A stretch of DNA of 5,117 bases from an uncultured Candidatus Melainabacteria bacterium. Lineage in GTDB: Bacteria; Cyanobacteriota; Vampirovibrionia; Gastranaerophilales; Gastranaerophilaceae. This document shows, in pieces, positions 1 to 4,431 of this stretch. Made by a program: the position numbers and the translations under genes. The stretch covers positions 1 through 5,117 of the forward strand of contig CALEJY010000216.1 of the NCBI GenBank assembly GCA_937898445.1. The letters are read 5' to 3'. Below the pieces are notes generated by a model, which saw only the letters and a program-made list of their open reading frames with translations, was not told the origin of the DNA and did no database searches. Every line of letters starts with the position of its first letter. The first letter of the stretch is position 1.

Positions 1-339
1 AAAGAAGTCTGAAAAGCCACCCATATCTTGACCATTGAAGTTAAAGCTTTGATAACCGCCTTGACCGCCGCCAAAACCGAATTGTTCAAATCCCGGAGGT
101 GGAGTGTAACTTTGACCACCTTGCCAATTTGCACCCAAACTGTCATATCTTTGACGTTTTTGTTTGTCACCCAAAACTTCATAGGCTTCGTTTATATCTT
201 TAAATTTGCTTTCTGCTTCTTTTGTTTTATTTACGTCTGGATGGTATTTACGAGCGAGCTTTCTGTATGCTGATTTAATCTCGGCATCAGTCGCATCACG
301 TTTTACACCTAACGTTTCATAATAATCTTTGTATTCCAT
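1..339 (-). CDS. J-domain co-chaperone (DnaJ/CbpA-like), N-terminal part
   Basis: Only the first 113 codons are in the window; the gene continues past the left edge. Residues 1-70 form a typical J domain: it opens MEYKDYYETLGV, has the HPD tripeptide at 33-35 that stimulates the ATPase of DnaK/Hsp70, and ends with the helix RQRYDSLG. Residues 71-113 are rich in Gly, Phe and Gln, as in the G/F linker of DnaJ and CbpA proteins. Such proteins hand unfolded clients to Hsp70 in the cytoplasm. The ATG start is backed by a TAGGAGA ribosome binding site 9 bases upstream. It lies 75 bases downstream of the XRE regulator on the same strand, with no clear terminator between them, so the two may be co-transcribed. 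Without the C-terminus, true DnaJ (zinc fingers), CbpA and shorter J proteins cannot be told apart, so no symbol is given. Confidence 0.93.
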   Translation of the reverse strand, partial: MEYKDYYETLGVKRDATDAEIKSAYRKLARKYHPDVNKTKEAESKFKDINEAYEVLGDKQKRQRYDSLGANWQGGQSYTPPPGFEQFGFGGGQGGYQSFNFNGQDMGGFSDFF

Positions 340-348
340 TTTATATTA

Positions 349-355
349 TCTCCTA
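349..355 (-). promoter_or_regulatory. Ribosome binding site of the J-domain gene
   Basis: The minus strand reads TAGGAGA, a near-perfect Shine-Dalgarno sequence, 9 bases before the ATG at 337-339. It fixes the start of the J-domain gene. The rest of the 75-base spacer is AT-rich, and I see no convincing separate promoter or terminator in it. Confidence 0.75.
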
Positions 356-414
356 ATCATATAATAATATAAAAAACACCAAACCTTGATTTTATTAATG
401 ATTTTTTAATTATG

Positions 415-726
415 TTATTCCATAGCTTTTGCAACTTGATATAGGGTGAATTGCTTGTCTTTATTTAATTTATCGTAAATCGTATTTATTTCTTCTTTAA
501 AATCTTTAGACTTTGAATTTGTGTATCTGAATAATTCATACAATTCTACTTCCAAAACATCTGCAATTTTTTCAAGAGTAGTTATTGATGGGAAATTTTG
601 TCCAACTTCAAGTTTACTGATATAACCGTTATCAACACCTATAATTTCAGCAAGTTTTTCTTGCGTTAATTTTTTCTGTTTTCTAAATTCCTTAACTCTT
701 AAACCCAAAAGTTCTTTCGTATTCAT
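415..726 (-). CDS. XRE-family helix-turn-helix transcriptional regulator
   Basis: This 103-residue protein is a compact Cro/CI-type DNA-binding regulator. Residues 7-67 form the HTH_3 fold: the recognition region is TQEKLAEIIGVDNGYISKLE (21-40), followed by the conserved NFPSITTLEKIADVLEVEL segment. Residues 70-103 are a charged, probably helical tail that may mediate dimerisation; no ligand-binding or peptidase domain is present, so it is likely a simple dimeric repressor. The start is supported by AGGGTGA just upstream of the ATG. It is divergent from the pilin-like gene and lies upstream of the J-domain gene on its own strand. The shared upstream region holds a palindrome overlapping both promoters, which fits autoregulation and control of the pilin gene; that target is inferred. 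The family call is secure, the physiological role unknown. Confidence 0.93.
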   Translation of the reverse strand: MNTKELLGLRVKEFRKQKKLTQEKLAEIIGVDNGYISKLEVGQNFPSITTLEKIADVLEVELYELFRYTNSKSKDFKEEINTIYDKLNKDKQFTLYQVAKAME

Positions 727-773
727 ATTCTCACCCTAATTTTATTTTATATTTAATGAGAAAATTCAGAATA

Positions 774-810
774 CTAAAATATTGCTAATTATACTAAAAT
801 TCTCTAAAAT
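774..810. repeat. Three helically phased CTAAAAT direct repeats
   Basis: CTAAAAT occurs at 774-780, 794-800 and 804-810, with spacings of 20 and 10 bp, so all copies face nearly the same side of the helix. The first and third extend to CTAAAATATTG. The first and second are both preceded by ATA. The repeats surround the -10 box of the XRE promoter and abut the palindrome, which suggests cooperative operator sites. The stretch is AT-rich, so some repetition could be chance. Confidence 0.5.
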
Positions 811-818
811 ATTGACAA
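788..818 (-). promoter_or_regulatory. Predicted promoter of the XRE regulator
   Basis: On the minus strand a -35 box TTGTCA (813-818) and a perfect -10 box TATAAT (788-793) are separated by 19 bases, slightly longer than ideal. Transcription would start near 780 and give a leader of about 55 bases. The -35 box lies inside the palindrome at 807-823, and CTAAAAT repeats flank the -10 box, so binding there should affect this promoter. Confidence 0.6.
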
Positions 819-823
819 TATTT
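807..823. promoter_or_regulatory. Perfect palindrome, predicted operator in the XRE/pilin divergent region
   Basis: AAATATTG (807-814) and CAATATTT (816-823) are perfect inverted copies around a single central base (815). Size and symmetry suit a dimeric HTH repressor. It covers the -35 boxes of both divergent promoters. An extra copy of the left half-site, AAATATTG, lies at 777-784, exactly 30 bp away. That the neighbouring XRE protein binds here is an inference. Confidence 0.6.
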
Positions 824-840
824 GCAGTATATGTGACAAT
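812..840 (+). promoter_or_regulatory. Predicted promoter of the pilin-like gene
   Basis: A consensus -35 box TTGACA (812-817) is followed after exactly 17 bases by GACAAT (835-840), which matches four of six -10 positions and is preceded by TGT, an extended -10 element. Transcription would start near 847, about 28 bases before the ATG. The -35 box is the core of the palindrome at 807-823, so a protein bound there would block polymerase. Confidence 0.65.
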
Positions 841-874
841 ATAATATATAATTTGCAATAAATTGGAGGTATTA

Positions 875-1531
875 ATGAAACATAATAGAATAGCATTTAC
901 ATTAGCAGAGGTTTTGATAACACTAGGAATAATCGGTGTAGTTACCGCTTTAACAATACCAACATTGATTGCAAATCACCAAAAAGAAGTTGTTGGAACT
1001 CGATTAAAGAAATTTTATTCAAGTTTTAACCAAGCTATTCAAATGTCAGTAGCTGAAAACGGAGATTTTTCAACATGGCACTTGGATACTCAAGACAATG
1101 CTACTAATGAAAAATGGGTACAAGAATATATTATAAAGTACATGCAAGTTGTTGAGACTAAAGATTTTTTATTTGGACATACTAAAATGTATTACCTAGC
1201 AGACGGAAGCGCATTTGCTAGAAATAATGATACCAATACAAGGGATTGGGTGTATTTTACTCAAGAACCCCAAAAGTGCATACAACACAATAGCCAGCCA
1301 GCTCCAAGTTTTGGAGCAGTCAAAGAACCACTAGGGAGGTGCGCATTTGAATTTAGCTTATCGTCGACAAAAGGCATGACTCCTTATACATACGGTTGGC
1401 AAGATAACAATATTGAAACATTAAAACAAGGATGCAAAAGCGATATTAGAGATAAACGCCTATGGTGTACAAAAGTAATACAATTGAATGATTGGAAAAT
1501 ACCAAAAGATTATCCTTGGAAAGTTTATTAG
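875..1531 (+). CDS. Type IV pilin/pseudopilin-like prepilin protein
   Basis: This 218-residue protein begins with a short basic leader MKHNRIA followed by FTLAEVLITLGIIGVVTALT, the class III signal cut by prepilin peptidase and then N-methylated at Phe8. Glu12 is the conserved Glu at mature position 5, needed for subunit assembly. Residues 8-32 form the hydrophobic helix that anchors the subunit in the membrane and packs the filament core. The remainder would be the exposed globular domain, with four cysteines (135, 156, 187, 198) that could form two disulfides, and a C-terminus DWKIPKDYPWKVY of a type I associate with Gastranaerophilales pilin-like proteins. The residue before the cut is Ala rather than the usual Gly. 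The start at 875 is preferred over an upstream in-frame TTG (863), because GGAGGT (865-870) is then the ribosome binding site. No pilus assembly genes are nearby; major pilin, minor pilin or pseudopilin cannot be decided. Confidence 0.88.
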   Translation: MKHNRIAFTLAEVLITLGIIGVVTALTIPTLIANHQKEVVGTRLKKFYSSFNQAIQMSVAENGDFSTWHLDTQDNATNEKWVQEYIIKYMQVVETKDFLFGHTKMYYLADGSAFARNNDTNTRDWVYFTQEPQKCIQHNSQPAPSFGAVKEPLGRCAFEFSLSSTKGMTPYTYGWQDNNIETLKQGCKSDIRDKRLWCTKVIQLNDWKIPKDYPWKVY

Positions 1532-1592
1532 TGAGTAGGGCCAATATTGAACAGTATAAATTTAATTATAAATATTTTTTATAAAATCTGAT

Positions 1593-1612
1593 GGCGGGGT
1601 AGGTACCCCGCC
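1593..1612. repeat. GC-rich perfect inverted repeat
   Basis: GGCGGGGT (1593-1600) and ACCCCGCC (1605-1612) form a perfect 8-bp stem with a 4-base loop. There is no T-run after it on either strand, so it is more likely a small palindromic repeat element than a terminator, although it could help to stop or stabilise the pilin transcript. Confidence 0.6.
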
Positions 1613-1637
1613 CTACTTTATCTGAAGGAACAATTTT

Positions 1638-1657
1638 CCTCCCTTGTGAGGGAGGAT
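1638..1657. repeat. Palindrome TCCTCCC...GGGAGGA
   Basis: TCCTCCC (1638-1644) pairs with GGGAGGA (1651-1657) across TTGTGA. Read on the minus strand, the CCTCCC/CACAAGGG pattern resembles the segment at 2372-2388, in the spacer between rplF and rplR, suggesting one dispersed repeat family. Confidence 0.55.
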
Positions 1658-1661
1658 GAAA

Positions 1662-1710
1662 GGTGGGTGCTGATTTAATATAATTGTACCCTAACGGGAT
1701 AGCACCCATC
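1662..1710. repeat. Long-loop inverted repeat around GGGTGCT/AGCACCC
   Basis: GGTGGGTGCT (1662-1671) pairs with AGCACCCATC (1701-1710) over ten positions, one of them a G-T wobble, with a 29-base loop. It follows directly on the palindrome at 1638-1657 and may be the second arm of the same composite element. Confidence 0.5.
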
Positions 1711-1788
1711 CCTAGTACCTCTCACAAAACGTGACATTTAGTCACCTTTTGTTCGGCAGAGTTCTCAAAAGGGAAGGGGCTATATACT

Positions 1789-1818
1789 AAAAGAACCGCC
1801 ATTTCTGACGGTTCTTTT
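1789..1818 (-). terminator. Terminator after rplR, possibly bidirectional
   Basis: AAAAGAACCG (1789-1798) and CGGTTCTTTT (1809-1818) form a perfect 10-bp stem. In the minus-strand RNA two more pairs form, one a G-U wobble, leaving a 6-base AGAAAU loop; the plus-strand RNA cannot make the wobble, which favours minus-strand transcription. It lies about 28 bases past the rplR stop. On the plus strand the stem is followed by a T-rich tail, so it could also stop read-through from the pilin side. Confidence 0.8.
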
Positions 1819-1845
1819 AATTTTTTGTGTTTGTTTGCACAAACA

Positions 1846-2214
1846 TTAAAACATTAAGCCTGCTTCTCTAGCTGCATCAGCCAATGCTGCAACACGACCA
1901 TGATATAAGAAACCTCCACGGTCAAATACTACGCATTCAATACCTTTAACTTTTGCTTTTTTAGCAATTTCTTCACCAACAAGTTTAGCAGCTTTGATGT
2001 TTCCACCGTGAGCCAATTTTTCTTTTAATTCTTTGTCGTTTGAAGATGCTGATGCCAAAGTTACATGATTGTCATCATCAATCAATTGAGCATAGATGTG
2101 TTTTGTACTTCTATATACTGCTAATCTAGGAAATTCAGCAGTACCAGCCAATTTAACCCTGATTGACTTATGTCTTTTTTGTACTTTTGGTTTTCTAATT
2201 TCTTGTTTAATCAT
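1846..2214 (-). CDS. rplR: 50S ribosomal protein L18
   Basis: This 122-residue protein is a full-length bacterial L18, which binds 5S rRNA with L5 in the central protuberance of the 50S subunit. Visible family hallmarks are a basic N-terminus (KVQKRHKSIRVKLAG), the segment PRLAVYRSTKHIYAQLIDD (29-47) and the C-terminal block FDRGGFLYHGRVAALADAAR (97-116). The frame stays open upstream to 2289, but the extra 25 codons do not look like L18 and run through a palindromic repeat. The ATG at 2212-2214 is chosen because AAAGGAA lies just upstream (2221-2227) and the protein then starts as usual for the family. It is the last gene of the minus-strand ribosomal series here. A terminator follows within about 30 bases, so S5, which normally comes next, is absent. 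Confidence 0.97.
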   Translation of the reverse strand: MIKQEIRKPKVQKRHKSIRVKLAGTAEFPRLAVYRSTKHIYAQLIDDDNHVTLASASSNDKELKEKLAHGGNIKAAKLVGEEIAKKAKVKGIECVVFDRGGFLYHGRVAALADAAREAGLMF

Positions 2215-2283
2215 TTTATTTTCCTTTCTTACTGCTTTAACGGGCTTTAAACCCTCCGCATGTAAATTATCAAACACCTCACC

Positions 2284-2298
2284 TGTCACTTCGTGACA
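2284..2298. repeat. Small palindrome TGTCAC-TTC-GTGACA
   Basis: TGTCAC (2284-2289) and GTGACA (2293-2298) form a perfect 6-bp stem around TTC. It sits about 70 bases upstream of the rplR start, within the non-L18 extension of the reading frame. It resembles short dispersed intergenic palindromes found in many bacterial genomes. Confidence 0.55.
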
Positions 2299-2333
2299 CC
2301 TTCACTCCATTTGAGCTAAGGCTAGTAAGGACT

Positions 2334-2511
2334 ATCTATCTTATACCCCACCTCGAAATCAAAGATTTCGGTCCTCCCACAAGGGGTGGACATAAAGTTT
2401 CAAATGTTTCCATAAAAAACTTTTGGCAAGAATATAATTTTCAAAAGATCCCGAATCAAGTTCGGGATAAGATATATGTACGGCTCCCTAAAGTCGCCTA
2501 CATCTATCTTA
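2334..2511. repeat. 10-bp direct repeats bounding a 158-bp block
   Basis: ATCTATCTTA occurs at 2334-2343 and again at 2502-2511; the second copy overlaps the rplF stop codon. The block between them contains two palindromes: CGAAATC/GATTTCG (2352-2358 and 2362-2368) within CCACC...GGTGG arms, and ATCCCGAA/TTCGGGAT at 2448-2468. This is what a small non-autonomous insertion with target-site duplications would look like, but no long terminal inverted repeats are evident and the AT-rich repeat could be chance. Confidence 0.35.
2448..2468. repeat. Palindrome ATCCCGAA-TCAAG-TTCGGGAT
   Basis: ATCCCGAA (2448-2455) and TTCGGGAT (2461-2468) are perfect inverted arms around a 5-base loop. No T-run follows on the minus strand, so a terminator is unlikely and rplR can be read through it. 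The sequence resembles widespread intergenic palindromic repeats of the type 'TCCCG-AATCAAG-TTCGGGA'. Confidence 0.65.
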
Positions 2512-3048
2512 CTTTTTACCAGCTTTACCAGCTTTACGTCTGATGTGTTCGCCTTCGTATCTAACACCTTTTCCTTTGTAAACTTCAGGAGGTCTTTTTG
2601 ATCTGATGAAAGCTGCTACGTCACCAACTGTTTGTTTGTTAGCACCTTTTACAGAAATTTTTGTGTTAGCTTCAACTGTAATTGTGATACCTTCTGGCGG
2701 TTCAACAACTACTGGGTGAGAATAACCCAAAGCTAAGTTAAGGTTTTTACCTTCCATACTAGCTCTGTAACCTACACCTTGAATTTCCAATTTCTTTTCA
2801 AATAGGTGAGTTACACCGTGTACTGCGTTAGCAATCAAAGTTCTGAACAAACCGAACAATGCGTCTGTTTCTCTTGTTTCGCCAACTTTTGACAATACGA
2901 TGTGGTTATCTTCGATTTTTACAGCGATTTCAGGTCTAACTTTAACAACTTCAGTTCCGTTAGGTCCTTTTACTGTAACTTGGTGATCTTCTATTTTAAC
3001 TTCAACTCCGTTAGGAATTTCAATAGGTTTTTTACCAATACGTGACAT
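2509..3048 (-). CDS. rplF: 50S ribosomal protein L6
   Basis: The 179-residue protein matches full-length bacterial L6, which sits near the factor-binding site of the 50S subunit and binds 23S rRNA with its C-terminal half. It starts MSRIGKKPIEIPNGVEV, has the linker GLFRTLIANAVHGV (66-79), EIQGVGYRA (88-96), and ends with the family signature PPEVYKGKGVRYEGE followed by a basic tail HIRRKAGKAGKK. The ATG is preceded by AAGGAG (3059-3064) ten bases upstream. It lies 124 bases downstream of rpsH, a gap with a hairpin, and 294 bases upstream of rplR. No truncation or frameshift is visible. Confidence 0.98.
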   Translation of the reverse strand: MSRIGKKPIEIPNGVEVKIEDHQVTVKGPNGTEVVKVRPEIAVKIEDNHIVLSKVGETRETDALFGLFRTLIANAVHGVTHLFEKKLEIQGVGYRASMEGKNLNLALGYSHPVVVEPPEGITITVEANTKISVKGANKQTVGDVAAFIRSKRPPEVYKGKGVRYEGEHIRRKAGKAGKK

Positions 3049-3124
3049 TTTTAATTTTCTCCTTTTGGTATATTATGTACTTTTTCCAAACTTTTCTACC
3101 AATTATGTTTGGATTTTGTGAAAA

Positions 3125-3169
3125 GTGAAAAACATTCCGCCTCCTAAATTACGAATGGAGCGGTTTCAC
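3125..3169 (-). other. Hairpin between rpsH and rplF
   Basis: GTGAAA (3125-3130) pairs with TTTCAC (3164-3169), and inside it CCGCCTCC (3137-3144) pairs with GGAGCGG (3157-3163) with one bulged base; AACATT is unpaired on one side. The structure begins only four bases past the rpsH stop. On the minus strand the right-hand arm is followed by TTTTTCAC, so it could be a leaky terminator, an RNA-processing signal or a protein-binding hairpin tuning L6 output. The role is unknown. Confidence 0.45.
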
Positions 3170-3172
3170 TTC

Positions 3173-3571
3173 CTAGTAAACGTAGCAAAGAACTTCGCCG
3201 CCGATGTTTTCTTTACGAGCTTTTCTGTCTGTTAAAAGACCTTTGCTTGTAGAAACAACTGCGATACCCATACCACCCAAAACTTTTGGAAGGTCTTTAG
3301 CTTTGCTGTAGTTTCTCAAACCTGGTTTAGAAATTCTTTCTAATTTAGTGATAACAGGTTTGTTTTTAGCGTCGTATTTCAATGTAATTTCAAGAACATT
3401 GAATTTACCTTCAGCTTTTACGATGTAATCAGAAATATAACCTTCTTCTTTTAACAATTTTGCTAATTGTTCTTTCAATTTAGAAGCCGGCATAGTTACG
3501 TTAGCGTGAGAAGCCATCATAGCATTTCTGATTCTAGTTAGCATATCTGCTATAGGATCTGTCATTGACAT
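3173..3571 (-). CDS. rpsH: 30S ribosomal protein S8
   Basis: The 132-residue protein is a full-length S8, which binds the central domain of 16S rRNA early in 30S assembly and in many bacteria also represses translation of its own operon. The N-terminus TDPIADMLTRIRNAMMASH and the C-terminal half GMGIAVVSTSKGLLTDRKAR (with the STSKG core at 107-111) plus GGEVLCYVY are diagnostic. The start at 3569-3571 has AAAGGAA just upstream; Met3 is an alternative but is further from that site. It appears to begin a transcription unit of its own, with a promoter at 3694-3722 and a leader of about 115 bases, instead of directly following rpsN as in the standard spc order. Confidence 0.98.
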   Translation of the reverse strand: MSMTDPIADMLTRIRNAMMASHANVTMPASKLKEQLAKLLKEEGYISDYIVKAEGKFNVLEITLKYDAKNKPVITKLERISKPGLRNYSKAKDLPKVLGGMGIAVVSTSKGLLTDRKARKENIGGEVLCYVY

Positions 3572-3687
3572 AATTTTATTCCTTTACTCTTGCGGACTTA
3601 CTGACGCATTCAGCAGTATCCATTCTACTCGTCACTTGTCGAATTAATTTTTGCTCCACATTTGGGAACGTCTTTCGATAGTCTGAC
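3572..3687 (-). other. Predicted rpsH leader region
   Basis: If transcription starts near 3687, rpsH has an untranslated leader of about 115 bases. It is less AT-rich than neighbouring spacers and has a weak stem-forming stretch around 3600-3620 (ACTG with CAGT). A long leader before a ribosomal protein gene can hold an autoregulatory site, but I cannot recognise a known S8-binding helix here. Confidence 0.35.
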
Positions 3688-3693
3688 AAAGAA

Positions 3694-3722
3694 ATGCTAG
3701 CACAAAACTCATAGATTTGCAA
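3694..3722 (-). promoter_or_regulatory. Predicted promoter of rpsH-rplF-rplR
   Basis: The minus strand has TTGCAA (3717-3722) as a -35 box, a 17-base spacer, and TAGCAT (3694-3699) as a -10 box preceded by TGC, an extended -10 element. It lies just downstream of the terminator of the unknown gene, where a new promoter would be needed for the ribosomal genes. Confidence 0.6.
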
Positions 3723-3745
3723 GAAATTAATTACGAAAAATTAAG

Positions 3746-3771
3746 AAAGTTGGACACGTATGCCCAACTTT
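3746..3771 (-). terminator. Terminator after the unknown gene
   Basis: AAAGTTGG (3746-3753) and CCAACTTT (3764-3771) form a perfect 8-bp stem with a 10-base loop, 25 bases past the stop codon at 3797-3799. The minus-strand transcript continues CTTAATTTTT, a moderately U-rich tail; the plus strand also has T-runs after the stem. It separates the unknown gene from rpsH. Confidence 0.7.
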
Positions 3772-3796
3772 TTGTTTATATTAATTTTTAATATAC

Positions 3797-4204
3797 TTAT
3801 GCTTTACGAATTATATGAGCAACAGACTTCATAAACTTATGAATAGAATCTGCCCCTTTAAACATTATTTCACCATTTTTGTTGAGAAGCTTCAATGTCT
3901 TTTTAAGTTCTGGGGCAATATCTTCTACTAATATACTAACAGGTTTTTTCTCTTTTACTAGTTCAAATTTATCAATGTTCAGCTTCCTTAATGGTGAATG
4001 TTCCGGCAGAATGACTACTTTTTTTGAAGCATTAGGTTTTTGTCCATCACTTCTACGCAAGCTATATCGTTTAACTGTTACTGTTCCATTTTTACCTTTC
4101 ACTTTAATTGGAGACCCAAGAGGAAGTTCTTGTACATCATCAAATTTCCGACCAAACAATTCATAAAAATTTTTGGTGCCAGCTGAAATATCATTTAAAT
4201 CCAT
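3797..4204 (-). CDS. Unrecognised 135-residue basic protein between rpsN and rpsH
   Basis: I do not recognise this protein. It opens MDLNDISAGTKNFYELFGRK, has a Lys-rich middle with probable short beta strands (SPIKVKGKNGTVTVKRYSLRR, then KKVVILPEHSPLRKL), and ends in a likely helix IHKFMKSVAHIIRKA. There is no signal peptide, membrane segment or cysteine, so it is probably cytoplasmic; its basic character would allow nucleic-acid or ribosome binding, which is speculation. It is likely a real gene: AAAGGAGAT lies just upstream of the ATG, an extended -10 promoter lies at 4311-4339, and a terminator follows. It occupies a place in the ribosomal cluster where standard gene order has nothing. 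With its own promoter and terminator it may be an inserted passenger rather than a co-expressed ribosomal factor. Confidence 0.8.
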   Translation of the reverse strand: MDLNDISAGTKNFYELFGRKFDDVQELPLGSPIKVKGKNGTVTVKRYSLRRSDGQKPNASKKVVILPEHSPLRKLNIDKFELVKEKKPVSILVEDIAPELKKTLKLLNKNGEIMFKGADSIHKFMKSVAHIIRKA

Positions 4205-4286
4205 AATTTTTAATCTCCTTTACTTTCAATATTTTCTACACATTTATAGGAAAAATTAAACACTGAAAAAATTGACACAGTACGCC

Positions 4287-4304
4287 ACATAGCATACATA
4301 GCAT
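4287..4304. repeat. Tandem 9-bp repeat ACATAGCAT x2 in the leader of the unknown gene
   Basis: ACATAGCAT is present twice without a gap (4287-4295 and 4296-4304), framed by GCC on the left and GGC on the right. It begins within a few bases of the predicted transcription start of the unknown gene, a usual place for a repressor site. It may equally be replication slippage. Confidence 0.5.
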
Positions 4305-4310
4305 AGCGGC

Positions 4311-4339
4311 ATTATATCAGGATTTGAGGCGTTTATAAA
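4311..4339 (-). promoter_or_regulatory. Predicted promoter of the unknown gene
   Basis: The minus strand has a perfect TATAAT (4311-4316) preceded by TGA, giving an extended -10, and TTTATA (4334-4339), a four-of-six -35 match, 17 bases further up. Start would be near 4304, about 100 bases before the ATG. It lies after the rpsN terminator, consistent with an independent unit. Confidence 0.6.
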
Positions 4340-4406
4340 TTCATCTTTACAAAATTTAATAGATACAGAAATAATAGCACAACACTTGTTTTTATATAAA
4401 CACCAA

Positions 4407-4431
4407 AAAAGACCGCATCCCTCGGTCTTTT
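4407..4431 (-). terminator. Rho-independent terminator of the rplE-rpsN unit
   Basis: AAAAGACCG (4407-4415) and CGGTCTTTT (4423-4431) form a perfect 9-bp stem with a 7-base loop. On the minus strand the stem runs straight into TTTTTT, the classical layout. It lies about 195 bases past the rpsN stop, which leaves a long 3' untranslated region, and ends the upstream ribosomal unit before the unknown gene. Confidence 0.8.

Larger units (their letters stand above)
1532..1788. other. Convergent spacer without genes, rich in inverted repeats
   Basis: No credible coding sequence lies between the pilin-like gene and the terminator next to rplR. The left part holds an AT-only hairpin (TTATAAA 1566-1572 with TTTATAA 1578-1584), too weak to count alone as a terminator. 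Several GC-rich inverted repeats then follow, listed separately. The final one pairs CAAAA and GTGAC (1725-1735, with a C at 1730 unpaired) with GTCAC and TTTTG (1741-1751) around ATTTA. The GC-rich islands contrast with the surrounding AT-rich DNA and look like dispersed palindromic elements rather than gene remnants. Confidence 0.6.
2215..2508. other. Unusually long rplF-rplR spacer with palindromic repeats
   Basis: These 294 bases separate two genes that are normally almost adjacent. I see no gene. The stretch holds three palindromes (2284-2298, 2352-2368, 2448-2468) and a 10-bp direct repeat bounding an inner 158-bp block. No convincing promoter for rplR was found, so it is probably read through from rplF. 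The palindromes would form hairpins in the mRNA between the two reading frames, perhaps affecting the relative dose of L6 and L18. Confidence 0.65.

Noticed and set aside
28..273. Plus-strand open frame of 81 codons
   Set aside because: It lies antisense to the clear J domain, with no ribosome binding site or family resemblance.
774..823. Repeats considered as a short CRISPR-like array
   Set aside because: Units are only 7-11 bp, spacers are far too short and no cas genes are present; an operator is a better explanation.
863..874. In-frame TTG start giving four extra residues to the pilin-like protein
   Set aside because: The extra codons are made of the GGAGGT ribosome binding site itself; the ATG at 875 is correctly spaced from it and gives a normal short prepilin leader.
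2215..2289. Upstream extension of rplR by 25 codons
   Set aside because: The added residues do not resemble L18 and run into a palindromic repeat; the ATG at 2214 has its own good ribosome binding site.
2096..2296. Plus-strand open frame with hydrophobic residues
   Set aside because: It is antisense to the start of rplR and the repeat spacer; the hydrophobic composition comes from the opposite strand of Lys-rich codons.
3879..4166. Plus-strand open frame of 95 codons
   Set aside because: It is antisense to the 135-residue gene, which has the better ribosome binding site, promoter and terminator.
4272..4300. Plus-strand TTGACA with TACATA 17 bases downstream as a promoter
   Set aside because: The -10 match is poor, and no gene lies on the plus strand downstream.
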